In this document: piece after piece, positions 9,284 to 16,871 of the stretch | Position numbering within the stretch: position 1 is the first letter of the stretch | Layout of the letters: the number at the start of each line of letters is the position of its first letter | NCBI GenBank assembly: GCA_019116525.1 | Contig: DXBM01000032.1 | Coordinates: forward strand, 1 to 48,155 | Length of the DNA stretch: 48,155 bases | Source of the DNA: Candidatus Olsenella pullistercoris | Lineage (GTDB): Bacteria; Actinomycetota; Coriobacteriia; Coriobacteriales; Atopobiaceae | Reading direction: 5' to 3' | Position numbers and translations under genes: made by a program | The notes under the pieces: model-generated | Told to the model about the DNA's origin: nothing | What the model saw: the letters and a program-made list of their open reading frames with translations, nothing else | The model's database searches: none

Positions 9284-10360
9284 CTACAGCACGTGCACGT
9301 CCTCAGGCGTGAACTGGACAAACGCCTCATCGCCGACCTCGTAGATCTTGTGGTTCTTGGGGTTGAAGTCCGTGATCTTGACGAGCGTCTCCCCCACCAT
9401 GACCTGGTAGTTCTGGTAGTTGCCCATGAAGCGCGAGAGCGTCACGCGGCACGGGAGCACGCCCTCGTCGGCGAGCCTCGCCGCCTCGGGACGAAGCACG
9501 AGCACGGCGTCGTCGCCCACCGAGAGGTGCCCAACGCTGGCGACCTCGACGGCATGCCCCTCGACCTGCGTCACGCCCGCGTCGCCGTCCTTCTCGACGA
9601 GCTTTCCGCGCAGGAAGTTGGACTCGCCGATGAAGTCGGCAACGAACTCGTCGACCGGACGGTAGTAGACCGTGTGCGGGTCGCCGATCTGGTCCACCAC
9701 GCCCTTCTTCATGATGATGATGTTGTCGGAGAGCGCCATGGCCTCGGACTGGTCGTGCGTGACGTAGATGGCCGTGATGCCCGCAGCCTGCTGGATGCGA
9801 CGGATCTCGTTGCGCATGTCAACGCGGAGCTTGGCGTCGAGGTTGGAGAGCGGCTCGTCGAACAGCAGCACGCCCGGCTCGATCACGAGCGCGCGGGCGA
9901 GCGCGACGCGCTGCTGCTGGCCGCCGGAGAGCTGGTTGGTCATGCGGTCCTCCATGCCCTCCAGCCCCACGAGCTTGAGGATCGCGTGGACCTTCTCGGT
10001 AATCTCGTCCTTGGGCAGCTTGCGGAGCTTGAGGCCGTAGGCCACGTTGTCGAAGATGTTGTAGTGGGGCAGCAGGGCGTAGCTCTGGAACACCATCGCC
10101 GTGTCGCGCTTGTTGGGCGTGAGCTCGTTGATGGGCTCTCCGCCGAGGTAGATCTCGCCCTCGTCGGGGCTCTCGAAGCCGGCGATCATGCGCAGGATCG
10201 TGGTCTTGCCGCAGCCCGAGGGGCCGAGCAGCGTCACGAACTCGCCCGGCGCGATGTCGATGTTGGCGTCGTGGACCGCGTAGAAGTCCTTCTTGGTCTT
10301 GGGGTCCTGGTAGATCTTGGAAACGTGCTCCAGGCGCACGCCCTTCTTCTCCTTGGCCAT
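9284..10360 (-). CDS. ABC importer ATP-binding protein (FbpC/PotA type)
   Basis: A 358-residue nucleotide-binding subunit. It has Walker A GPSGCGKTT (residues 46-54), the Q-loop, signature LSGGQ (144-148), Walker B LLFDEP (165-170), the switch histidine in VTHDQ, and a C-terminal TOBE-type domain from about 240. It belongs to the CUT1/iron/spermidine branch. It is the last gene of a minus-strand operon: its ATG lies three bases past the permease stop. It powers import through the two-domain permease upstream. Fe(III) is the most likely substrate given the binding protein and fused permease, but polyamine, phosphonate or sugar-phosphate uptake cannot be excluded. Confidence 0.9.
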   Translation of the reverse strand: MAKEKKGVRLEHVSKIYQDPKTKKDFYAVHDANIDIAPGEFVTLLGPSGCGKTTILRMIAGFESPDEGEIYLGGEPINELTPNKRDTAMVFQSYALLPHYNIFDNVAYGLKLRKLPKDEITEKVHAILKLVGLEGMEDRMTNQLSGGQQQRVALARALVIEPGVLLFDEPLSNLDAKLRVDMRNEIRRIQQAAGITAIYVTHDQSEAMALSDNIIIMKKGVVDQIGDPHTVYYRPVDEFVADFIGESNFLRGKLVEKDGDAGVTQVEGHAVEVASVGHLSVGDDAVLVLRPEAARLADEGVLPCRVTLSRFMGNYQNYQVMVGETLVKITDFNPKNHKIYEVGDEAFVQFTPEDVHVL

Positions 10361-10363
10361 GCT

Positions 10364-12073
10364 TTATGCCTCCTCGGTGTACTTGCTGGTGCCAAAGTGC
10401 TTGATGGCGAGGTTCATGAGCAGAACCGAGCCGTAGGTGATGGCGATAAGAATCGTGGCGAACGCGCACGCGATGCCGTAGGAGCCCTTCTCGGCGAACT
10501 CGTTGATCTGCACCGTGATGAGGAAGAACTGCGGGGTCACGAGCAGGATGATCGCGGAGATGGCCGTGATGGAGCGGACGAACGCGGTCACGAGGCCGGA
10601 GAGGAACGAGTCCTTGATGAGCGGCAGCGTCACCGTGCGGAAGACCGTGAAGCTGTCCGCTCCCATGTCATAGGCGCTCTCCTCGATGGACTTGTCGATC
10701 TGGCGCAGGGCCGAGATGCCCGAGCGCGTGCCCGTGGGCAGGGAGCGCACGATGAAGACGATGACCAGGATGGCCGCCGAGCCGTAGAGCCCCTGGAGGA
10801 ACCCGGTGCGGAAGACGCCCGCGGAGAAGCCGCGGATGAAGCCGACGCCGAGGACCGTGCCAGGGACGGCCATGGCGAGCATGGAGACGAACTCGATGAA
10901 GCCCTTGGTGCGGAAGTTCCGCTTGACCACGAGGTAGGAGATGATCATCGAGAGCAGGGCCGTGAGCGGCGCGGCTATGAGCGAGAGCACGAAGGAGTCG
11001 CGGAACGCCTCGAGGCCGTGGTAGCGCTCGAACACCTGGATGAACCACTTGGGAGTGAGCGAGAAGTCGTAGCCCCAGGTCTTGAACAGGGCGCCGAACG
11101 GCACGCAGATGTACATGATCACGACGAACAGCGCCACGGCGCCGCACAGGATGGTGAGCGGAAGGGTCACGGAGCGGTCGGTGATGAGCATGCGGGCGCG
11201 CGAGGCCTTGCCGGTGAGCGTGGCCGTGCTCTTGGCCTCGAGCACGTACTTCTGCACGATGAACATGAGCAGCGTGATGCACAGCAGCACCACTGCCATC
11301 GCCGCCGCGCCCTCCTTGTCGTAGGCGCCCGTGATCTGCAGGTAGATCGTGGTTGCCAGCGTGTCGTAGGAGCCGCCGATGATCATGGGGTTGGCAAAGT
11401 CGGCGATCGACTCGATGAAGGTGACGAGAAACGCGTTGCCGAGGCCCGGCAGGACGAGCGGCAGCGTGACGGACGTGAAGACCTTCCAGCGGGAGGCGCC
11501 CATGTCGCGCGCCGCCTCCTCGAGCGACGGGTCGATGTTCTTGAGCAGGCCGCGCAGCATCATGTAGCACACGGGGAAGAACGTGAGCGTCTGGACCACG
11601 AAGATGCCCCAGAAGCCGTAGACGGAGTTGTCGTAGATGCCGAGCAGGTGGCGCGTGATGATGCCGGCCTTGCCAAAGAGCATGATCACCGAGAGGGAGA
11701 GCACGAACGGCGGCGAGACCACCGGCAGCATCGAGACGACCTTGAAGAGGCCCGAGAGCAGGCGCGTGCGCAGCTTCACGTAGACCTCAACGTAGGCGAA
11801 CAGGAGCCCCACCAGCGCGGAGGCGACGCTCACGAGAAGACCCACGGAGAGCGTGTTGGTGATCGCCGTGGTGAACGACGGCATGTCAAAGATGCGCTGG
11901 AAGACGGCCAAACTCGGACCCTGCTCGGTGATGAAGCTGTCAACGAGCAGGATGGCGAGCGGATACAGGATAAAGAGCGTCAGAAACGCGATGAGCACCA
12001 CGATGGTGGTCACCATGATGGGGTCGGCCATGAGCTTCTTGCGATCGAGCTCGGCGCCCTGGGATCTTGCCAT
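10364..12073 (-). CDS. ABC importer permease with two fused transmembrane domains (FbpB type)
   Basis: A 569-residue membrane protein made of two binding-protein-dependent permease domains in one chain. Each has an EAA loop that contacts the ATPase: EEAARDMGASRWKVF in the first half and EESAYDMGADSFTVF in the second. About twelve hydrophobic segments are visible. This fused layout is typical of Fe(III) (FbpB/SfuB) and related AfuB transporters. The ATG at 12073 is preferred over a GTG two codons earlier because GGGAG stands at the better distance. It is preceded by a 116-base gap holding two hairpins, so its level may be set below that of the binding protein. Confidence 0.9.
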   Translation of the reverse strand: MARSQGAELDRKKLMADPIMVTTIVVLIAFLTLFILYPLAILLVDSFITEQGPSLAVFQRIFDMPSFTTAITNTLSVGLLVSVASALVGLLFAYVEVYVKLRTRLLSGLFKVVSMLPVVSPPFVLSLSVIMLFGKAGIITRHLLGIYDNSVYGFWGIFVVQTLTFFPVCYMMLRGLLKNIDPSLEEAARDMGASRWKVFTSVTLPLVLPGLGNAFLVTFIESIADFANPMIIGGSYDTLATTIYLQITGAYDKEGAAAMAVVLLCITLLMFIVQKYVLEAKSTATLTGKASRARMLITDRSVTLPLTILCGAVALFVVIMYICVPFGALFKTWGYDFSLTPKWFIQVFERYHGLEAFRDSFVLSLIAAPLTALLSMIISYLVVKRNFRTKGFIEFVSMLAMAVPGTVLGVGFIRGFSAGVFRTGFLQGLYGSAAILVIVFIVRSLPTGTRSGISALRQIDKSIEESAYDMGADSFTVFRTVTLPLIKDSFLSGLVTAFVRSITAISAIILLVTPQFFLITVQINEFAEKGSYGIACAFATILIAITYGSVLLMNLAIKHFGTSKYTEEA

Positions 12074-12107
12074 AGTCACTCTCCCTCACTGGCTCCGGGA
12101 CGTGCGA

Positions 12108-12166
12108 GCGCCGGGCGGATGAGTGCACCCGCCCGGCGCGATTCGCTCACGTGAGATGGCTCACGT
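12108..12166 (-). terminator. Intercistronic hairpins between binding protein and permease genes
   Basis: GCGCCGGGCGG (12108-12118) pairs with CCGCCCGGCGC (12129-12139), and ACGTGAG (12149-12155) pairs with CTCACGT (12160-12166). On the minus strand both lie after the binding-protein stop and before the permease start. An octamer copy (12171-12178) follows directly. They probably act as a partial terminator or 3'-end stabiliser, giving more binding protein than permease; this is inference from position. Confidence 0.55.
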
Positions 12167-12189
12167 TGGGCGAGAAGGACCTGGGAGCC

Positions 12190-13329
12190 TTACGCGTCCT
12201 CGGTCTGGAAGCGGTCGTCGCCGCCACCGAGGGCCTCCATGACCTCGGCGACGTAGGTGTCGGTGTTGGCCTTGGCGTCCTCGAAGTCGTAGTCCATCGT
12301 GTTGTTCGGGTCGAGGCCGAACTCAGTTGCGATCGCAGGCTGCTCGGCGTTGTCGATGACCAGGAACTGGTAGGAGCCATTCTGCGCGGCGAGCTCGACG
12401 CACTCCGGCGACAGGGCGTACTCGATCCAGAGCTTGGCGGCGTTGGGGTGCTTGGCGCCCTTGAAGATGGCAGTGGCGCCGACCTCGCAGGAGGTGCCGG
12501 AGGACGGGACGACGAGCTCGATGTTCTCGTAGCCGTTGTCAACGATCTGGAAGATGCCGTCGTGCAGGAACCCGAGGCCGATGACGCACTCGCCGGTGCC
12601 GATGTTCTTGGACGGGCCGGAGCCGGACTTGGTGTAGACCTGGACGTTCTTGTCGAGGTCAACGAGGAACTGGATGCCCTCGTCGTGGCCGTACTTCTGG
12701 ATCATCGTGTTGACGATGAGCTTGGCGGTGCCGGCCGTGTTGTAGTTGGAGGACCAGATCAGGCCCTGGTACTGCGGGTCGGTGAGGTCGGCGAAGTCGG
12801 CGGGCGGGGTGACGCCGAGGCGCTCGACCTCGTCCTTGTTGTACATGATGCCGAGAAGGCCCGTGTAGATGCCGTACCAGTTGCCGTCAGCGTCGCGGTA
12901 CTTGGGGTCGGTGATGTGACTCGCGTTGGCGGCCTCGTAGGGCTCGAGCAGGCCCTCGGCGGTCACGACGTTGTACGGGTCGGTGGTACCACCGAACCAG
13001 ACGTCGCCGGAGGGGTTGCCGTTCTCCTCCTCGACCTTGGCCTGGACCTCGCCCGTGGAGAGGCGCTGGTACTGGACGTCGATGCCAAAGACCTCCTCGA
13101 AGTGGTTGCAGGCGGCGGCGAGGTAGTCCTCCTCGCAGGAGCCGTAGACGACGAGGGTGCCCTCCTCCTGGGCGGCCTTGATGAGGTCCTCGGAGGCGCC
13201 GACGCTGTTCTCGGCGACCTCGCCGGTGGCAGCGTCCCCGCCGCCCTCGCCGCCGCACGCTGCGAGGCCGAGGCCGGCGAGCGTGGCGGCGCTGGCTGCG
13301 ATGAAGTTCCTGCGGGAGAGGCTAGACAT
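12190..13329 (-). CDS. Tat-type lipoprotein substrate-binding protein of the ABC importer
   Basis: A 379-residue extracellular binding protein. The N terminus SRRNFIAASAATLAG has a twin-arginine motif, and LAAC at C25 is a lipobox, so it is probably exported folded and anchored as a lipoprotein. A Gly/Glu linker follows. The body (EGTLVVYGSCEEDYL, SGDVWFGGTTDPYNVV, SSGTSCEVGATAIFKGAKHPN) resembles the FbpA/AfuA group that binds Fe(III) or small anions. It is the first gene of the operon with the permease and ATPase. A TATAAC-like -10 is visible upstream on this strand (13389-13384), but its TTGCTG partner is about 20 bases away, which is wider than usual. The exact substrate is not decidable here. 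Confidence 0.88.
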   Translation of the reverse strand: MSSLSRRNFIAASAATLAGLGLAACGGEGGGDAATGEVAENSVGASEDLIKAAQEEGTLVVYGSCEEDYLAAACNHFEEVFGIDVQYQRLSTGEVQAKVEEENGNPSGDVWFGGTTDPYNVVTAEGLLEPYEAANASHITDPKYRDADGNWYGIYTGLLGIMYNKDEVERLGVTPPADFADLTDPQYQGLIWSSNYNTAGTAKLIVNTMIQKYGHDEGIQFLVDLDKNVQVYTKSGSGPSKNIGTGECVIGLGFLHDGIFQIVDNGYENIELVVPSSGTSCEVGATAIFKGAKHPNAAKLWIEYALSPECVELAAQNGSYQFLVIDNAEQPAIATEFGLDPNNTMDYDFEDAKANTDTYVAEVMEALGGGDDRFQTEDA

Positions 13330-13491
13330 AGTTGTTCCTTCCTTCCGTGCGCCCCCGCGGTCGCGAGGGCATTCCCACCCACCGTTATAGTCTGCCTACA
13401 GTTTCCTCACAGCAAGCTTTCCGTAAGCGGCGCGGATGGGACGGCGCTCGCGCATGGGCGCGCGCCCTGACTTGCGAGCGTGCCCCAACGC

Positions 13492-13580
13492 CCTTCTCGC
13501 CGGCGCACAGCAATCGCCGCCGGCGGGTGATTCTGGCTTGCAAAACTACCCACAGGCGGCGATTGTTTCGGGCGAGAAGG
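13492..13580. repeat. Hairpin flanked by inverted copies of the octamer
   Basis: CCTTCTCGCC (13492-13501) and GGCGAGAAGG (13571-13580) are a perfect ten-base inverted repeat. Inside it, CAATCGCCGCC (13511-13521) pairs with GGCGGCGATTG (13555-13565). The whole 89 bases could fold as one long stem. It lies between the ABC operon promoter region and the end of the HdeD-like gene and may serve as its terminator. Confidence 0.65.
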
Positions 13581-13591
13581 ACGTGAGGCAG

Positions 13592-14110
13592 CTACCTCTT
13601 GAGGGCGGCCACGAGCTCGGTCACGCCGTTGAAGACGAGGCCCGCGCCCGCGATGCCAAAGGCAAGGTCGACCAGGGCAAAGGGCGAGACCACCACGAGC
13701 ACCCCGAACGCGATCGTGAGCAGGGCCATGACGGTGCCCGCGCCGGCGAACGGCGCGCCCACGGCGGACAGGGCTCGCGCCTCCATGAGGTCGCCGAAGC
13801 CAGAGAACAGGATGAGCACGCCCACGACCACGACGATCCAGCTGACGAAGGCCCCTGGCATCGAGACGAGCGCGACGCCGATGACGGTCTCCACGATGCC
13901 AAAGGTGAGGTCGAGCCCGCCCGAGGACGCGCGGCGGCGCGCGTACCCCAGGATCGTGACCACGCCCACGACGGCGAGCACCGCCCCGATCGCCCCCGTC
14001 ATGAACAGGGCGACGCCCGTTGGGTTGAGAAGGACGACGACACCGCACAGAAGCGACGCCACGCCCATGAGGGCGGTCGTCGACCGCGCGCGCTGAAACA
14101 TGCTCTGCAT
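13592..14110 (-). CDS. HdeD-like (DUF308) small membrane protein
   Basis: A 172-residue integral membrane protein with about six hydrophobic segments in three similar pairs, of the kind seen in the DUF308/HdeD family (VASLLCGVVVLLNP, IVETVIGVALVSMPG, LTIAFGVLVVVSPFAL). The ATG at 14110 follows GGGAGGGG; a much longer upstream frame antisense to the next gene is rejected. It is a single gene read away from its divergent neighbour. HdeD in enteric bacteria is linked to acid resistance; a similar role here is not shown by the sequence. Confidence 0.8.
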   Translation of the reverse strand: MQSMFQRARSTTALMGVASLLCGVVVLLNPTGVALFMTGAIGAVLAVVGVVTILGYARRRASSGGLDLTFGIVETVIGVALVSMPGAFVSWIVVVVGVLILFSGFGDLMEARALSAVGAPFAGAGTVMALLTIAFGVLVVVSPFALVDLAFGIAGAGLVFNGVTELVAALKR

Positions 14111-14266
14111 GACCCCTCCCTCGGTCGTTTTCCTTCTTCTACCCATTTGGCGCGGGAAGGGCCCGAGCGCGCGGCCATGCGCTACCCTAGGGGGAGCGCT
14201 GCGCCGCCGTGCCCGGGAACGGGATGCGGCGCGGGGGACGGGAAGCCAGCACGTGAGGGGGAGCCC

Positions 14267-15199
14267 ATGCCCGCGGTCATCACGCACCACATCTTCGGCG
14301 AGGACATCGCGGGGGCGCTGCCCGACGGCATGCTCTCGGACGAGGAGGAGCTCCTCGCCTTCCTGCTCGCAAACCAGGGGCCCGACCCCCTCTTCGCGCG
14401 CCGCCTGGCCCTCCCGGGGCGCGCTGCCGCCTGCCACGAGCTCGCCCACCTCATCCAGGGGGGAGGCGTCACCCGCGCGCTCATGGCGCTGCGCGAGGGG
14501 GTGAGCCGCCTGCCCGTCCCCGACGAGGGGGTCGGCCGCGCGTTCGCGCTCGGGCTCCTCGGCCACTATGCGCTCGACCGCGCCGCGCACCCCTTCGTGA
14601 TCGCGCAGCAGCGCGCGCTCGGCGAGGCGGACCCGGAGCTCGCCGCCTGCGCACGCGAGGTCCATGCCGTGATCGAGGCGGACATCGACGCCTGGATCCT
14701 GTGGGAGAAGCGCCGCGCGACCGTCCTGGAGCGGCCGGCGGCCGGAAACCTCATGCGCACGGCGCGCGTGGAGCGCGTCGGCGGCGCGCTCCTCTCGCAG
14801 GTCGCGCTCGCCGCCTACGGGCGCGTGATCGGCGCCGGAGAGTACGCCCTGTGCATGCGCGACTACGAGCTGTCGCTTCGGCTCGTCGACCCGGCAGGCT
14901 CGCCTCGCTCCCGGCTCGTCGGGGCGCTCGAGCGCGCCGTGCGGGGTCGTTCGCTGGCCGAGGCGTGCGCGCACTACGTCTGGCGGACCGACGAGTGCGC
15001 GGCCGCCAACCTCGAGCTGCGACCCTGGGAGAACCCCTTCAGCGGCGAGGTTCGCAGCGCCTCCTTCGCCGACCTCTTCGACGAGGCGCGCCTCGCCTAC
15101 CCCGCGCTCGCCGAGGCCTTCGTCCGCGGGGACGAGCGGCGCCTGCGCGAGCTCGTGGGCGGTCTCAGCTACGAGGGAAGGCCCGGCACGGACGACTAG
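14267..15199 (+). CDS. Zinc-dependent phospholipase C family protein
   Basis: A 310-residue protein with the histidine pattern of the zinc-dependent phospholipase C fold: THHIFGEDI at the N terminus, ACHELAHLIQGG near residue 60, and GHYALDRAAHPF near 100, plus acidic residues later (EADIDAW). No signal peptide is visible, so it is probably cytoplasmic, unlike secreted clostridial enzymes. The ATG at 14267 follows GAGGGGGAG. Members of this group are often annotated only as hypothetical; the substrate is unknown. It is a single gene whose stop lies 10 bases from the convergent 60-aa gene. Confidence 0.72.
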   Translation: MPAVITHHIFGEDIAGALPDGMLSDEEELLAFLLANQGPDPLFARRLALPGRAAACHELAHLIQGGGVTRALMALREGVSRLPVPDEGVGRAFALGLLGHYALDRAAHPFVIAQQRALGEADPELAACAREVHAVIEADIDAWILWEKRRATVLERPAAGNLMRTARVERVGGALLSQVALAAYGRVIGAGEYALCMRDYELSLRLVDPAGSPRSRLVGALERAVRGRSLAEACAHYVWRTDECAAANLELRPWENPFSGEVRSASFADLFDEARLAYPALAEAFVRGDERRLRELVGGLSYEGRPGTDD

Positions 15200-15209
15200 C
15201 CGCGCAGGC

Positions 15210-15392
15210 CTAGAGCCACACGACCTGCGAGGAGTCGTCCTTGGGAGGGCCGGCGGGCGGCCTCTGCCCCCGCTCCGCGTCCCTGCCCCACTCAATGGAC
15301 TCCTCGAGCCACGGGCGCGCCCCGCGCCCCGCGGGCTCGAACGGGCGCTCCTCCCCGTCGACCAGCCAGAAGATGCCGTCCTCGTCGTCCAT
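15210..15392 (-). CDS. 60-residue hypothetical protein after gltD
   Basis: A short acidic protein (MDDEDGIFWLVDGEERPFEP...) that starts one base after the gltD stop, so it would be made from the glt operon by coupled translation. It has no cysteines, no membrane segment and a proline-rich C-terminal part ending SSQVVWL. I do not recognise the family. The tight junction and use of the normal coding style argue that it is real. A role tied to glutamate synthase is possible but only inferred from position. Confidence 0.6.
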   Translation of the reverse strand: MDDEDGIFWLVDGEERPFEPAGRGARPWLEESIEWGRDAERGQRPPAGPPKDDSSQVVWL

Positions 15393-15393
15393 G

Positions 15394-16869
15394 CTAGACC
15401 CCCAGGCCCTCCGCGACCTCCGCCGCGCACGCCATGGCATCGGCGATGGCGCTCACCACGAGCGAGGAGCCCGTGCGCGCATCGCCGGCGAGAAAGACGG
15501 GGGTCTTGCCGGCGGCGCTCGCCCGGTGCGAGCCGGTCTCGTCGGACACGGGCAGCCCGCGCTCGCCCACCGCCACGCCGAGCGCCTCGAGCACGCCGCG
15601 CTCCGGGCCGGTGAAGCCGCAGGCCACGAGCACGAGCTGAGCCACCATCTCGCGCTCGCTGCCCTCGACGGCCTCAGGGCGCCCGCCGGACCAGTCGAGG
15701 TCCCTCACGCGCAGCCCGCGCACGGCGCCCGAGGCGTCGAGAAGGACCTCGCGCGTGTCGACCGCCCACTCGCGGCACTCCCCGCCCATGAGCTCGATGG
15801 CCTCGGCCTGGCCGTAGTCGGTCTTGCAGACGCTCGGCCACTCCGGCCAGCGCACGGCTCCCGGCGCGCTCGCGTCCGCCGGGCGCGGAAGGAACTCGAG
15901 CTGTCGCACGCTGCGGGCGCCCTGGCGCACCGCGGTGCCCATGCAGTCGTTGCCCGTGTCGCCGCCGCCTATCACCACCACGTCGAGCCCCGCCGCGCTC
16001 AGGCTCGGCTCGCCGCCTTCGAGCAGGGCGCGCGTGGACGCCGTGAGGTAGTCCACCGCGTAGGCCACCCCGCCCGCCGCGAGCCCCTCCTCGAAGCCCG
16101 TTGCCGCGAGGCCGCGAGGCGCGCGGGCGCCCACGGCCGCAACCACGGCGTCGAAGTCGGCGAGAAGCCCCTCGGCCACATTGGGGTCGGCCGCGTCCGT
16201 GCCTAGGACGAACTCGATGCCGAGCTCGGACATGAGCCGAACGCGGCGCTCCACCACGTCCTTCTCGAGCTTCATGTTGGGGATGCCGTACATGAGCAGG
16301 CCGCCCGCGCGGTCGGAGCGCTCGACCACGCTGACGCGGCAGCCGCGGCGCGCGAGCTCCCAGGCGCATGCGAGCCCCGCCGGTCCGGAGCCCACCACGG
16401 CCACGCGCGGGGCGTCCTCCCCGGCGGGCGGGAAGCGCCGCGGCCCGCCGTGCGCCCACTCCCAGTCGGAGATGGCGCGCTCGTTGTCGTGGATCGTCTC
16501 GGGCTCGTCGTCGCGCCCGAGGTTGCACGCCGCCTCGCACAGCGCCGGGCACACGCGGCTCGTGAACTCCGGCAGCGGCGAGGTCAGGGAGAGGCGCTCG
16601 GCCGCCTCGCGCCAGAGGCCCCGGTAGAGGAGGTCGTTCCACTCGGGGATGAGGTTGTGCAGCGGGCAGCCGCTCGGCCGCGCGGCCCCAAAGCCGAACC
16701 CGGACTGGCAGAAGGCCACGCCGCACATCATGCAGCGGCTCGCCTGCGCGCGCTGGGCCTCGGGGTCGAGCTGGCGGTAGAGCTCCGCGTAGTCGCGCGT
16801 GCGCTCGCCAACGGGTCGCAGCTCGTGGGCCGCGCGGCCCACCGTGAGAAACGCTCCTGGCCTGCCCAT
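15394..16869 (-). CDS. gltD: Glutamate synthase small subunit
   Basis: A 491-residue FAD/NAD(P)H subunit that passes electrons to the large subunit for glutamate formation from glutamine and 2-oxoglutarate. Cysteine motifs RCMMCGVAFCQSG and RVCPALCEAACNLG in the first 110 residues bind 4Fe-4S clusters. The FAD motif VVGSGPAGLACAWEL comes next and the NAD(P)H motif VVIGGGDTGND later. The ATG at 16869 lies two bases beyond the gltB stop, so the two subunits are coupled. A longer frame running back into gltB is a readthrough artefact. Confidence 0.96.
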   Translation of the reverse strand: MGRPGAFLTVGRAAHELRPVGERTRDYAELYRQLDPEAQRAQASRCMMCGVAFCQSGFGFGAARPSGCPLHNLIPEWNDLLYRGLWREAAERLSLTSPLPEFTSRVCPALCEAACNLGRDDEPETIHDNERAISDWEWAHGGPRRFPPAGEDAPRVAVVGSGPAGLACAWELARRGCRVSVVERSDRAGGLLMYGIPNMKLEKDVVERRVRLMSELGIEFVLGTDAADPNVAEGLLADFDAVVAAVGARAPRGLAATGFEEGLAAGGVAYAVDYLTASTRALLEGGEPSLSAAGLDVVVIGGGDTGNDCMGTAVRQGARSVRQLEFLPRPADASAPGAVRWPEWPSVCKTDYGQAEAIELMGGECREWAVDTREVLLDASGAVRGLRVRDLDWSGGRPEAVEGSEREMVAQLVLVACGFTGPERGVLEALGVAVGERGLPVSDETGSHRASAAGKTPVFLAGDARTGSSLVVSAIADAMACAAEVAEGLGV

Positions 16870-16871
16870 GC

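Noticed and set aside
13592-15430. A 612-codon frame extending the HdeD-like gene upstream
   Set aside because: The upstream part is antisense to the phospholipase-C-like gene; the ATG at 14110 has a strong ribosome site and begins the membrane protein.
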